NCBI RefSeq assembly: GCF_001718835.1
Contig: NZ_CP013443.1
Location: forward strand, 1,488,001 to 1,552,000
Origin: Burkholderia cepacia
Lineage (GTDB): Bacteria; Pseudomonadota; Gammaproteobacteria; Burkholderiales; Burkholderiaceae
Length of the DNA stretch: 64,000 nucleotides
Direction of reading: 5' to 3'
Part shown: positions 8,572-18,874 of the stretch, one piece after another
Layout of the letters: every line of letters starts with the position of its first letter
Position numbering within the stretch: the first letter of the stretch is position 1
Translations under genes and position numbers: made by a program
Notes under the pieces: model-generated
The model's database searches: none
What the model saw: only the letters and a program-made list of their open reading frames with translations
What the model was told of the DNA's origin: nothing

Positions 8572-9305
8572 AACAGGCGTTGAAACACGGACGCATGCTT
8601 GCATTCACAACCGGCGTCCTTCTCGGCATCTCGCTTGCTCCGGCCACCTTTGCGCAAAGCGCAGGCTCCGCCGTCTACCCGCCGGGGAATGCGGTTTCCG
8701 GATTGAGCTATGGCGAATGGTCCGCAACGTGGTGGCAATGGCTGCTCGCCATCCCGACCGGACCCGGAAACGACCCGAACCCGCAGGACCAGTCGAGCGG
8801 CGCCGTCGACTGCAGCCTCAATCAGTCGGGACCGGTGTGGTTCCTCGCCGGCAGCGGTTCAGGCGCGACCGTCGCCCGTACGTGCTCCGGCAATATCTCG
8901 TCGACGACCGCGCTTTTTCTCCCGCTGATCAACGTCGAGTGCTCGACCCAGGACCAGCCTCCGTTTCATTGCACCGATGCGGCATCGTGCCGCCAGTGCG
9001 CCGCGAGTTTTGCGAATTACATCGGCCCGACCACGTTGCATCTGTCGATTGATGGCGTCGAGGTGCTGAACGGCGCACAGGGTTTCCGCGCGCAATCCCC
9101 GTTGTTCGGTTTCACGACTCCGAAAAACTACAACATCCTCGGTTCCGCCGGTGGGTCCGGCATGTCGGTCAGCGACGGATACTGGGCGATGCTCAGGCCG
9201 CTGTCGCCCGGTCGGCACACGATCCGGTTTGGCGGCGCGCTCGTCCGCGGCCCGTACCCGGGCTTCACGCAGGACGCCACGTTCAACGTCACGGTGTCGC
9301 AATAG
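8568..9305 (+). CDS. Exported Cys/Trp-rich protein of unknown function
   Basis: 245 residues with a clear Sec signal (MLAFTTGVLLGISLAPATFAQ, cleavage near residue 30). The mature protein starts with a YGEWSATWWQWLL block, followed by SGPVWFLAGS and ALFLPLIN segments. I recognise these from a family of uncharacterised exported proteins but know no function for it. Six cysteines in the middle of the protein suggest disulfides after export. The C-terminus ends in beta-like VSQ. The start has GAACGGAG upstream and overlaps the small basic ORF. A strong terminator follows 47 bases after the stop. Confidence 0.7.
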   Translation: MKQALKHGRMLAFTTGVLLGISLAPATFAQSAGSAVYPPGNAVSGLSYGEWSATWWQWLLAIPTGPGNDPNPQDQSSGAVDCSLNQSGPVWFLAGSGSGATVARTCSGNISSTTALFLPLINVECSTQDQPPFHCTDAASCRQCAASFANYIGPTTLHLSIDGVEVLNGAQGFRAQSPLFGFTTPKNYNILGSAGGSGMSVSDGYWAMLRPLSPGRHTIRFGGALVRGPYPGFTQDATFNVTVSQ

Positions 9306-9351
9306 GGCAGGGCGAAAGACGTCGCGAGGTGCCAGACGCAGGCGGCTAAAC

Positions 9352-9380
9352 AAAAACCCGGCTCGCGAGCCGGGTTTTTT
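9352..9380. terminator. Bidirectional Rho-independent terminator
   Basis: An 8-bp stem (CCCGGCTC/GAGCCGGG, 2-base loop) is flanked by five A on the left and six T on the right, so it works as a classical intrinsic terminator in both directions. It separates the exported protein gene from glnS, which converges on it. Confidence 0.9.
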
Positions 9381-9432
9381 GATAATCGCGCGAGGGCGGC
9401 GCTGCGCCGCGCCTCGCAAGGCAGTCGGACCG

Positions 9433-11142
<1,710 letters not shown>

Positions 11143-11320
11143 GCGGATGGCGTCAGGTTTGGATCGGCGCGCGCCGCGCCGCCGGTTTAATCTTGCTTAA
11201 TCTTGTAATTCTACCTGAGCGGGGTCCGGCCCGTGCGCGTTGCGCGTAGACGTCGCGCGCGGGTGGTGCGGCCGCGCATTATCTCGACATTGTGTCGGCT
11301 GTAACACGACGTAAATCGGA

Positions 11321-11350
11321 TTGCCCGCGGTATTCGGCTTTTTCTATGAT
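11321..11350 (+). promoter_or_regulatory. Sigma70-type promoter for the glycine-zipper lipoprotein
   Basis: TTGCCC (11321-11326) and TATGAT (11345-11350) are separated by 18 bases and lie about 60 bases before the ATG at 11411, a good match to a housekeeping promoter. Confidence 0.5.
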
Positions 11351-11410
11351 CACAGCACCGACTCAATGCCGCCGCAGCGTCGTGCGCGAGGCGGGAGGAA
11401 CTGAACAATC

Positions 11411-11617
11411 ATGAAGAAGACCACTTTTCTCGTTCGTACCGCGCTGATCGTCGCGGCCCTGTCGCAACTCGGCGCATGCGCGATGACGCATACGCAGCGT
11501 AACGCCGGGATCGGCGCGGCCGCGGGCGGCGCGCTCGGCTACCTGATCACGGGCGGCCCGGTCGGCACGGTGGCCGGCGCGGCGGCAGGCGGCCTGGTCG
11601 GCGCGAACGTGCGCTGA
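11411..11617 (+). CDS. Glycine-zipper lipoprotein (OsmB-like)
   Basis: 68 residues. A lipoprotein signal ends in the lipobox LGAC (Cys near residue 23). The mature part is RNAGIGAAAGGALGYL followed by PVGTVAGAAAGGLVGA, a glycine-zipper hairpin of two small-residue helices as in OsmB and related outer-membrane lipoproteins. These small proteins are often stress-induced and associate with the envelope. AGGAGG-type ribosome site upstream (GGGAGGAA). A GC-rich inverted repeat just after the stop (11623-11641) could end the transcript. Confidence 0.8.
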   Translation: MKKTTFLVRTALIVAALSQLGACAMTHTQRNAGIGAAAGGALGYLITGGPVGTVAGAAAGGLVGANVR

Positions 11618-11784
11618 CCGGCGGCGGCGCCTGGCGCCGCCTTCGCACATCCTTCCGATGGTTCGAATATCGACGGGCAGCATCAGGGAGGAACGGATGT
11701 GCGACATTCCGTCGACTCATCACGACAATGTCGACGCGGCGGCAGGTCGCCGCCTCGCGTGCGCCGGACGGCCGCGCCGCCGCA

Positions 11785-12597
11785 TCAGCCGTTCGGGTAG
11801 GCGGCGGCGATCAGGCTGGCGCGTAGCGCCGTGAACTGCGCATACATGTCGTGCACGAGGTACAGGTCGCGGCGGCGCGTCCACGCCTGTCCCGACTGCG
11901 CGTCGTATTGCAGCGGCAGCGGCACCTCGGCGACGGCAGCCGCCTTCATTCCGCGCGCCCGCGACGTCTGGATGCAGCGTTTTGCGTGGTCGCGATGGCC
12001 GACGACGCCGACGTTCCCCATTGCCGCCGCGCTGCCTTCGAGCGCGACGATCGCGGCTGCCACGCCGTCGGTGCTGAGGTAGGTGATCGTACCGTCCTTC
12101 GCGACGACGGGCTCGATCGAGCGCACGTCGGTCATTCCATACTTCGAGGCGAGAAAGCGGGCGATCTCCCACTGCGCGTAAACCTGCACGGACTTGAGCT
12201 GGCGAATGCGGTAGACGGCGTCCGCGAGCGCTTCGTTGACGGGCCCCGGATCGGGCAGCGCCACCTGGTTGCCTCCGCCGACGGGCGTGTTGCCGCTCGC
12301 CGCGTTCGCACGATTGCCGAAGCTGTACGCGACGATGCGGTCGATCTGCGCGGCGGGGATCGTCGGCAGGTCCCACGTGAAGCCGATGTCCATCAGATAG
12401 GGCGCGACCGTGCCCGCCGTCGACGCGTCACCGAGCTCGGCCGTCAGCTTGCCGACCATCTGGCGGGTCAGTTCGGCGTCCGACACGGCGGGCGGGGAAT
12501 CGGCGAAACTGTCCCCGCATGCGCTCAGCGCGGCGCTGACGAGCGGCAACGCCGCGGCGGTGGACGTGGACAGAAGGAACGTGCGGCGCGACGACAT
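11785..12597 (-). CDS. Tat-like lipoprotein of unknown function
   Basis: 270 residues from ATG 12597; an in-frame ATG at 12651 would bury the signal. The N-terminus SSRRTFLLSTSTAAALPL has a twin-arginine-like motif, followed by a lipobox-like ALSAC, so it is probably exported and lipid-anchored. A C-terminal block (VGVVGHRDHAKRCIQTSRAR, then TRRRDLYLVHDMYAQF) faintly resembles the end of the SanA/YdcF DUF218 family, where a His follows a beta strand and an RE-rich helix closes the domain. That similarity is weak and the gene is best called hypothetical. The nearest neighbours are divergent or convergent. Confidence 0.6.
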   Translation of the reverse strand: MSSRRTFLLSTSTAAALPLVSAALSACGDSFADSPPAVSDAELTRQMVGKLTAELGDASTAGTVAPYLMDIGFTWDLPTIPAAQIDRIVAYSFGNRANAASGNTPVGGGNQVALPDPGPVNEALADAVYRIRQLKSVQVYAQWEIARFLASKYGMTDVRSIEPVVAKDGTITYLSTDGVAAAIVALEGSAAAMGNVGVVGHRDHAKRCIQTSRARGMKAAAVAEVPLPLQYDAQSGQAWTRRRDLYLVHDMYAQFTALRASLIAAAYPNG

Positions 12598-12800
12598 CGG
12601 GTACCTCGACACGAAATGGGCGGGAGAGGCTCGTTTATAGGGCCGCGGCATGACGCGGCCATGTCATGTCCGGCGGTTCGCATGCCGCGCGTTGCCGGCT
12701 CGCGCGGCGGCGGTCCTGTCGGCCGGCGCAGTCGGGCGGGCCGGATGTGCGACACTCGATCGACATTTCACCTGCTCATCGCCTGTCGAAGGACCTCCAC

Positions 12801-13355
12801 ATGACCCAACCCCTCGTATTCGTGTTGCCGGGCTACGGCAATTCCGGCCCGCTGCACTGGCAGAGCCGCTGGGAGCGCGATGATGCGCGCTTCGTGCGCG
12901 TCGCGATGCCCGACTGGGAGCGCGCATTCCGCAACGGCTGGTGTCGCGCGCTCGACCGTGCGGTCGAAGCCGCGCGGGGGCCCGTGCTGATCGCCGCCCA
13001 CAGTCTCGGTACGCTGACCACCGCATGGTGGGCGACCCGCTATGCGCGGCCGGGCGCGCTCGCGAAAGTGCGCGGCGCGTTGCTGGTCGCGCCGCCCGAT
13101 CCCGTCGGGCCGGCGTTTCCGCCCGACGCGCACGGCTTCGGCCCCGTGCCGCACGAGCGGTTGCCGTTTCCGACCTGCGTCGTCGCAAGCAGCGACGATC
13201 CGTACGGTTCGCTCGCGTTCGCACGCGGCTGCGCGAACGCGTGGGGCAGCACGTTCCATGACCTCGGCCCGAGCGGCCACATCAACGCGGACAGCGGGCT
13301 CGGCGACTGGCCACAAGCGCGCGGCTGGCTCGATGCGATGGGGACGACGGACTGA
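12801..13355 (+). CDS. RBBP9/YdeN-type alpha/beta serine hydrolase
   Basis: 184 residues. It starts with the beta strand and oxyanion turn LVFVLPGYGNSGPLHWQSRW, typical of the RBBP9/YdeN family. The nucleophile elbow AHSLG supplies Ser near residue 68, SSDDPYG supplies the acid near residue 132, and SGHIN supplies the His near residue 155. Family members are small cytoplasmic serine hydrolases with poorly defined substrates. AAGGACC lies 8 bases before the ATG. No signal peptide. Confidence 0.85.
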   Translation: MTQPLVFVLPGYGNSGPLHWQSRWERDDARFVRVAMPDWERAFRNGWCRALDRAVEAARGPVLIAAHSLGTLTTAWWATRYARPGALAKVRGALLVAPPDPVGPAFPPDAHGFGPVPHERLPFPTCVVASSDDPYGSLAFARGCANAWGSTFHDLGPSGHINADSGLGDWPQARGWLDAMGTTD

Positions 13356-13600
13356 CCGCCGGTCGTGGTTCATCGAATCGGACACCTTTTTTAACCAAGT
13401 GCGAATTTCATGCGATGCGTCGCGGCGCGACGTGCGCCTTGCTGCCCGTACGATTGGCTTGGGTGCGACGCGCAACCGACTGCATTTTGTGACGAACCCC
13501 ATGACTTTCTGATCGGCCAGGCCGGTACAGTGACGGCCTGTTCAATTCGATCGGAAGGAGGGGGCCATGTCGAGCGGCGCAAGGCGGAATCAGCAGGTCG

Positions 13601-13996
13601 GTGGAACAAAAATCGTCGGCGGCGAAAAGAATCGTCGTCGACCTCTCGAATCAGCGCGTGGAAGCGTTTGAAGGGGCGGCGAGGGTGTTCCGCTTCGATT
13701 GTGTGACTGGAGACAGTGAGCATCCGACCGATCGTGGCGCCTTCCGCATCATGCGGAAATACCCTACCTATCGCAGTCGCGCCTATGACGTGCAAATGGA
13801 TTACGCGATGTTCTTCACGGGAGACGGCAAAGCGCTTCACCAGTACCACGGGCCGATGCCGCTGTCGCTTGTGAGAATGGCGCGCAATACCGTCAGCGAC
13901 TGGTTCGGATCGCACGGCTGCGTACGCCTGGCCGAGGCCGATGCGAAACGACTGTACGACTGGGCCCCGATGGGAACCGTGGTGCAGGTATCGTGA
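13601..13996 (+). CDS. Signal-less L,D-transpeptidase (YkuD) domain protein
   Basis: 131 residues from GTG 13601. It is almost only a YkuD domain: RIVVDLSNQRVEAFEG, then TDRGAFRIMRK, MDYAMFF, HQYHG (conserved His near residue 86) and SHGCVRL (catalytic Cys near residue 107). YkuD enzymes cross-link or edit peptidoglycan in the periplasm, yet no signal peptide or membrane helix is present. A strong Shine-Dalgarno (GGAAGGAGGGGG) precedes an out-of-frame ATG at 13567, so the true start may be upstream if a 1-base error or frameshift exists. The stop overlaps the next start by 4 bases. Base composition is visibly less GC-rich than the neighbours, suggesting transfer. Confidence 0.75.
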   Translation: MEQKSSAAKRIVVDLSNQRVEAFEGAARVFRFDCVTGDSEHPTDRGAFRIMRKYPTYRSRAYDVQMDYAMFFTGDGKALHQYHGPMPLSLVRMARNTVSDWFGSHGCVRLAEADAKRLYDWAPMGTVVQVS

Positions 13997-14574
13997 AGAT
14001 CGCATCGGCAACGCGATTCGCGATCCCGTGTCTGGCGATGCTGGTCGGTGTGCTCGCCGGCTTCGGCTGGCGCAGCCTCGCCGACTGGACCGACAGCCCC
14101 ATACGGATCGATCCCGGCACCGACTTGCTCAGCGTGCTGCCCGACGAGGTGATGTCGCTGACCTATACGACCGCCGCGCTGACACTGACCGCGCAGCGCT
14201 CACAGCCCGCGGCGCGGTTCGCCGTGCAGGTGACTTATGCGGACGGCCGTGCCCCCCGGCAATGCGTGGCGTCGGCGGATCTGGCCGCGCATCTTGGGTC
14301 CCTTTCGACGATCGTCGCGCAACGACAGGTCGATCTGGCCGACCTCGCGCGCGAATTTCCACGGCAGATCGGGCGGCTGGACATCCGTGATCGCATCGCG
14401 GCCGAGCCGCCGCCGTCGCTCGTCTTCCTGGCCGCGGCGGATTCGAACGCGGTCGCCGTCACCGTCGACAGTCTGTCGGCCGGGCACGGTGGTTACGCAG
14501 CCGTCGTGCGTTCGCCATCGCGCGCGGCGCTTGCGGCGCTGGCCGGCGGCTGCGATACGCTGGCCCGGCGCTGA
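13993..14574 (+). CDS. Membrane-anchored periplasmic protein coupled to the YkuD gene
   Basis: 193 residues from GTG 13993, overlapping the YkuD stop (GTGA). A single N-terminal hydrophobic segment (FAIPCLAMLVGVLAGFGW, about residues 9-26) should export or anchor the rest in the periplasm. The remainder has two possible cysteines (QCVAS, GGCDT) and no motif I recognise. Tight coupling to a YkuD domain protein suggests it binds, exports or restrains that enzyme. It could also be an unrelated hypothetical. Confidence 0.6.
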   Translation: MKIASATRFAIPCLAMLVGVLAGFGWRSLADWTDSPIRIDPGTDLLSVLPDEVMSLTYTTAALTLTAQRSQPAARFAVQVTYADGRAPRQCVASADLAAHLGSLSTIVAQRQVDLADLAREFPRQIGRLDIRDRIAAEPPPSLVFLAAADSNAVAVTVDSLSAGHGGYAAVVRSPSRAALAALAGGCDTLARR

Positions 14575-14616
14575 CCGGACGGCGGGCGCCCCCCGTTCCG
14601 GCCGCCGCCGCGCCGC

Positions 14617-15837
14617 TCAAATCGCCTGTTTCGCCCTCAGTGCCGCGATCCGCACATCGTCGTAGCCGAGCATGTCGCGCAGCACGTCGTCGGTCTGTGC
14701 GCCGAGCAGCGGCGGAGCGGTACGCGCGTCGGGCGGCGTCGCGCTCATCCGGATCGGGTTGCGCACGAGCTTCGCGTCCGCGCCGCTCGGGTGCGGCAGC
14801 GACACCTGCATCCCGCGCGCGACGACCTGCTCGTTGTCGAACACTTCTTCGAGATCGTTGATCGGCCCGCACGGCACGCCGGCCGCTTCGAGCGCGTCGA
14901 TCCAGTCGGCCTTGCCGCGCGCCTTCACCATTTCCGCGAGGATCGGCACCAGCGTGTCGCGGTGGCGCACGCGCGAAGGATTCGTCGCGAAGCGCTCGTC
15001 GTCGGCCAGCCCGGGCCGGCCGCCCGCCTCGACGAACTTGCGGAACTGCCCGTCGTTGCCGACCGCGACGATGATCCACCCGTCGCTCGTCTGGAACGTC
15101 TGGTACGGCACGATGTTCGGATGCGCGTTGCCCCAGCGCACCGGCGGCTTGCCGCTCGCGAGGAAGTTGGTGTTCATGTTCGCGAGCAGCGCGACCTGCA
15201 CGTCGAGCAGCGCCATGTCGATGTACTGGCCTTCGCCCGTCCGGTCGCGGTGGGTGAGGGCGGCGAGCACCGCGATCGTCGAGTAGAGGCCGGTCGCGAG
15301 GTCGGCGATCGCGACGCCGGCCTTCTGCGGGCCGCCGCCCGGCTCGCCGTCGCGCTCGCCGGTGATGCTCATGAAGCCGCCGATCCCCTGGACGATGAAG
15401 TCGTAGCCCGCGCGGTGCGCGTACGGGCCCGTCTGGCCGAAGCCGGTGACCGAGCAGTAGACGAGGTCGGGTTTCACCGCGCGCAGCGAGTCGTAATCGA
15501 GCCCGTATTTCTTCAACTGGCCGACCTTGTAGTTCTCGAGCACGACGTCGCTTTGCGCGGCGAGTTCGCGCACGATCTGCTGGCCCTCGGGCGTGGCGAT
15601 GTCGACCGTCACCGAGCGCTTGTTGCGGTTCGCCGCGAGGTAGTACGCGGCCTCGGCGGTATCCGCGCCGTCCGCGTCCTTCAGGTACGGCGGCCCCCAG
15701 TGGCGCGTGTCGTCGCCGGCGCCCGGGCGCTCGACCTTGATCACGTCCGCGCCGAAATCGGCAAGCGTCTGCGCGCACCACGGGCCCGCGAGCACGCGGG
15801 TGAGATCCAGCACGCGGATATGGCTCAGGGCACCCAT
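14617..15837 (-). CDS. CaiB/BaiF family CoA-transferase
   Basis: 406 residues from the ATG at 15837, which has AAGGAGA 11 bases upstream; the ATG at 15858 lacks a ribosome site. Family III CoA-transferase features are present: VLDLTRVLAGPWCAQTLADF at the N-terminus, ADVIKVERPGAGDDTR, NRNKRSV, and AGYDFIVQGIGGFMSITG with the catalytic Asp near residue 165. These enzymes move CoA between acyl-CoA and free acids such as glutarate, oxalate or carnitine. No acyl-CoA dehydrogenase is adjacent, so the substrate is unclear. It is convergent with the YkuD-partner gene and divergent from alaS. Confidence 0.9.
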   Translation of the reverse strand: MGALSHIRVLDLTRVLAGPWCAQTLADFGADVIKVERPGAGDDTRHWGPPYLKDADGADTAEAAYYLAANRNKRSVTVDIATPEGQQIVRELAAQSDVVLENYKVGQLKKYGLDYDSLRAVKPDLVYCSVTGFGQTGPYAHRAGYDFIVQGIGGFMSITGERDGEPGGGPQKAGVAIADLATGLYSTIAVLAALTHRDRTGEGQYIDMALLDVQVALLANMNTNFLASGKPPVRWGNAHPNIVPYQTFQTSDGWIIVAVGNDGQFRKFVEAGGRPGLADDERFATNPSRVRHRDTLVPILAEMVKARGKADWIDALEAAGVPCGPINDLEEVFDNEQVVARGMQVSLPHPSGADAKLVRNPIRMSATPPDARTAPPLLGAQTDDVLRDMLGYDDVRIAALRAKQAI

Positions 15838-15969
15838 CGTCGAATCGTCTCCTTTCATGGCTGGCCTTGGCGGGCAAGGCGAATTGGGTTGCCGAGCATC
15901 TTAAGGCGAATCGGCGTTGCGAGTGGCCCAGCCGGCCCGGCGGAAGGGCCGAGCCGCTTTGCCGGCGCT

Positions 15970-16001
15970 TTGCCCGGAAGCCGGCCCCGATCCCGTATAA
16001 T
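15970..16001 (+). promoter_or_regulatory. Probable alaS promoter
   Basis: A perfect -10 hexamer TATAAT at 15996-16001 lies about 85 bases before alaS. The best -35 (TTGCCC, 15970-15975) is 20 bases upstream, longer than ideal, so the -35 assignment is tentative. Confidence 0.45.
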
Positions 16002-16087
16002 CGATCGTTTCCGAATCCATGCCGCCGCGCGCCGCCCACGGGCGCCGGCGTTTGAAGCCCGTCTTTGCCAGACTGTCCCCGCACGCC

Positions 16088-18712
16088 ATGAAAGCTGCCG
16101 AAATCCGCGAGAAATTTCTCAAATTCTTCGAATCGAAGGGCCACACGATCGTCCGCTCGTCGAGCCTCGTGCCCGGTAACGACCCCACGCTGATGTTCAC
16201 GAACTCGGGCATGGTCCAGTTCAAGGACGTGTTCCTCGGCACGGACCCGCGTCCGTACTCGCGCGCCACGACGGCGCAGCGCAGCGTGCGCGCGGGCGGC
16301 AAGCACAACGACCTCGAGAACGTCGGCTACACGGCGCGCCACCACACGTTCTTCGAGATGCTCGGCAACTTCTCGTTCGGCGACTACTTCAAGCACGACG
16401 CGATCAAGTTCGCGTGGGAGCTGCTGACCACGGTCTACCAGCTGCCGAAGGACAAGCTGTGGGTCACCGTCTACCAGGAAGACGACGAAGCCTACGACAT
16501 CTGGGCGAAGGAAGTCGGCGTGCCGACCGAGCGCATCATCCGCATCGGCGACAACAAGGGCGCGCGCTACGCGTCGGACAACTTCTGGACGATGGGCGAC
16601 ACCGGCCCGTGCGGCCCGTGTACCGAAATCTTCTACGACCACGGCCCGGACGTGTGGGGCGGCCCGCCGGGGTCGCCTGAAGAAGACGGCGACCGCTACA
16701 TCGAGATCTGGAACCTCGTGTTCATGCAGTTCAACCGCGACGCGCAGGGCAACATGACGCGCCTGCCGAAGCAGTCGGTCGACACCGGCATGGGCCTCGA
16801 GCGTCTCGCCGCGGTGCTGCAGCACGTGCACAGCAACTACGAGATCGACCTGTTCCAGAACCTGATCAAGGCCGCCGCGCGCGTGACCGAGATCAGCGAC
16901 CTCACGAACAACTCGCTGAAGGTGATCGCCGATCACATCCGCGCGTGCTCGTTCCTGATCGTCGACGGCGTGATCCCCGGCAACGAAGGCCGCGGCTACG
17001 TGCTGCGCCGGATCGTGCGCCGCGCGATCCGCCACGGCTACAAGCTCGGCCGCAAGGGTGCGTTCTTCCACAAGCTGGTGGCCGACCTCGTCGCCGAGAT
17101 GGGCGTCGCGTATCCGGAGCTGAAGGAAGCCGAGCAGCGCGTGACCGACGTGCTGCGCCAGGAAGAAGAGCGCTTCTTCGAGACGATCGAGCACGGCATG
17201 TCGATCCTCGAGGCCGCGCTGGCCGACGTCGAGGCGAAGGGCGGCAAGGTGCTCGACGGCGAGCTCGCGTTCAAGCTGCACGACACCTACGGCTTCCCGC
17301 TCGACCTCACGGCCGACGTGTGCCGCGAGCGCGGGATGACGGTCGACGAGCCGGCATTCGACGACGCGATGGCGCGCCAGCGCGAGCAGGCGCGCGCGGC
17401 CGGCAAGTTCAAGGCCACGCAGGGCCTCGAATACACGGGCGCGAAGACCACCTTCCACGGTTACGAGGAAATCGCGTTCGACGACGCGAAGGTCGTCGCG
17501 CTGTACGTCGACGGTTCGTCGGTCAACGAAGTGAAGACGGGCCAGGACGCGGTCGTCGTGCTCGACCACACGCCGTTCTATGCGGAATCGGGCGGTCAGG
17601 TCGGCGACCAGGGCGTGCTCGCGAACGCCGCGACGCGCTTCGCGGTCGCCGATACGCTGAAGGTGCAGGCCGACGTGATCGGCCACCACGGCACGCTGGA
17701 ACAAGGCACGCTGAAGGTCGGCGACGTGCTGCGCGCGGAAATCGACGCGCACCGTCGTGCGCGCACGCAGCGCAACCACTCGGCTACCCACCTGATGCAC
17801 AAGGCGCTGCGCGAAGTGCTCGGCGCGCACGTGCAGCAGAAGGGGTCGCTGGTCGACGCGGAAAAGACCCGCTTCGACTTCGCGCACAACGCGCCGATGA
17901 CCGACGACGAAATCCGTCGCGTCGAGCAGATCGTCAACGACGAGATCCTGGCCAACGCGCCGGGCATCGTGCGCGTGATGCCGTACGACGAAGCGGTGAA
18001 GGGCGGCGCGATGGCGCTGTTCGGCGAGAAGTACGGCGATGAAGTGCGCGTGCTCGACCTCGGCTTCTCGCGCGAACTGTGCGGCGGCACGCACGTGAGC
18101 CGCAGCGGCGACATCGGCTTCTTCAAGATCGTCGTCGAAGGCGGCGTCGCGGCCGGCATCCGCCGCGTCGAGGCGATCACCGGCGACAACGCGCTGCGCT
18201 ACGTGCAGGAACTCGACGCGCGCGTGAACGAAGCGGCTGCCGCGCTGAAGGCGCAGCCGTCGGAACTCACGCAGCGTATCGCGCAGGTGCAGGACCAGGT
18301 GAAGTCGCTCGAGAAGGAACTGGGCGCGCTGAAGTCGAAGCTCGCATCGAGCCAGGGCGACGAGCTCGCGCAGCAGGCCGTCGAAATCGGCGGCGTGTAC
18401 GTGCTGGCGGCGACGCTCGACGGTGCGGACGCGAAGACGCTGCGCGAAACGGTCGACAAGCTGAAGGACAAGCTGAAAAACGCGGCGATCGTGCTGGCGG
18501 CCGTCGAAGGCGGCAAGGTCAGCCTGATCGCGGGCGTCACGCCGGATGCGAGCAAGAAGGTCAAGGCCGGCGAGCTCGTGAACTTCGTCGCGCAGCAGGT
18601 CGGCGGCAAGGGCGGTGGCCGTCCGGACATGGCGCAGGCGGGCGGCACCGAGCCGGCGAACCTGCCCGGCGCGCTGGCTGGCGTGAAGGGCTGGGTCGAA
18701 GAGCGGCTCTGA
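16088..18712 (+). CDS. alaS: Alanyl-tRNA synthetase
   Basis: 874 residues, the normal length. It aminoacylates tRNA-Ala and edits mischarged Ser/Gly. The start at 16088 gives the conserved N-terminus KAAEIREKFLKFFESKGH; the frame extends upstream without support. The class II catalytic domain has TLMFTNSGMVQFKDVFLG, and TGPCGPCTEI near residue 175. The editing domain carries HSATHLMHKALR (HxxxH, near residue 565) and CGGTHVSRSGDIG (near residue 667). The C-terminal oligomerisation region includes a short coiled coil and a Gly-rich DHHA1 segment (VGGKGGGRPDMAQAGG). Confidence 0.98.
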   Translation: MKAAEIREKFLKFFESKGHTIVRSSSLVPGNDPTLMFTNSGMVQFKDVFLGTDPRPYSRATTAQRSVRAGGKHNDLENVGYTARHHTFFEMLGNFSFGDYFKHDAIKFAWELLTTVYQLPKDKLWVTVYQEDDEAYDIWAKEVGVPTERIIRIGDNKGARYASDNFWTMGDTGPCGPCTEIFYDHGPDVWGGPPGSPEEDGDRYIEIWNLVFMQFNRDAQGNMTRLPKQSVDTGMGLERLAAVLQHVHSNYEIDLFQNLIKAAARVTEISDLTNNSLKVIADHIRACSFLIVDGVIPGNEGRGYVLRRIVRRAIRHGYKLGRKGAFFHKLVADLVAEMGVAYPELKEAEQRVTDVLRQEEERFFETIEHGMSILEAALADVEAKGGKVLDGELAFKLHDTYGFPLDLTADVCRERGMTVDEPAFDDAMARQREQARAAGKFKATQGLEYTGAKTTFHGYEEIAFDDAKVVALYVDGSSVNEVKTGQDAVVVLDHTPFYAESGGQVGDQGVLANAATRFAVADTLKVQADVIGHHGTLEQGTLKVGDVLRAEIDAHRRARTQRNHSATHLMHKALREVLGAHVQQKGSLVDAEKTRFDFAHNAPMTDDEIRRVEQIVNDEILANAPGIVRVMPYDEAVKGGAMALFGEKYGDEVRVLDLGFSRELCGGTHVSRSGDIGFFKIVVEGGVAAGIRRVEAITGDNALRYVQELDARVNEAAAALKAQPSELTQRIAQVQDQVKSLEKELGALKSKLASSQGDELAQQAVEIGGVYVLAATLDGADAKTLRETVDKLKDKLKNAAIVLAAVEGGKVSLIAGVTPDASKKVKAGELVNFVAQQVGGKGGGRPDMAQAGGTEPANLPGALAGVKGWVEERL

Positions 18713-18803
18713 TCGGCCTGGCCGGCGCGGCGCTCGCCCGAGCGTCGCGGGCCCGGTCCGGCCGTGCGATGCGCGACGGCCGCCCGGTGGCGGGGACCGA
18801 ATG

Positions 18804-18840
18804 AAACGACTTGACCGGCACAGGCCGGCCGGGTCGTTTT
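18804..18840. terminator. Terminator between alaS and the LysR gene
   Basis: AAACGAC (18804-18810) pairs with GTCGTTT (18833-18839), with inner CCGGC/GCCGG pairing, and the right arm ends in four T. It lies between convergent genes and could serve both. Confidence 0.6.
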
Positions 18841-18874
18841 GCGTTTACGCGCAGCGAGCCTGCGGGACGATCCT

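Noticed and set aside
11697..11834. 45-codon frame with a good GGGAGG ribosome site near the Tat-like lipoprotein
   Set aside because: It is rich in Arg with no hydrophobic pattern and overlaps the opposite gene's end. The ribosome site is suggestive but not enough.
11695..12754. Repeated GGATGTGCGACA on both sides of the Tat-like lipoprotein gene
   Set aside because: A 12-base match is expected many times by chance in 64 kb; no other sign of an integration site.
14459..18094. Long minus-strand open frame opposite alaS
   Set aside because: Antisense of alaS and then the frame of no known protein; composition is that of a GC-rich shadow.
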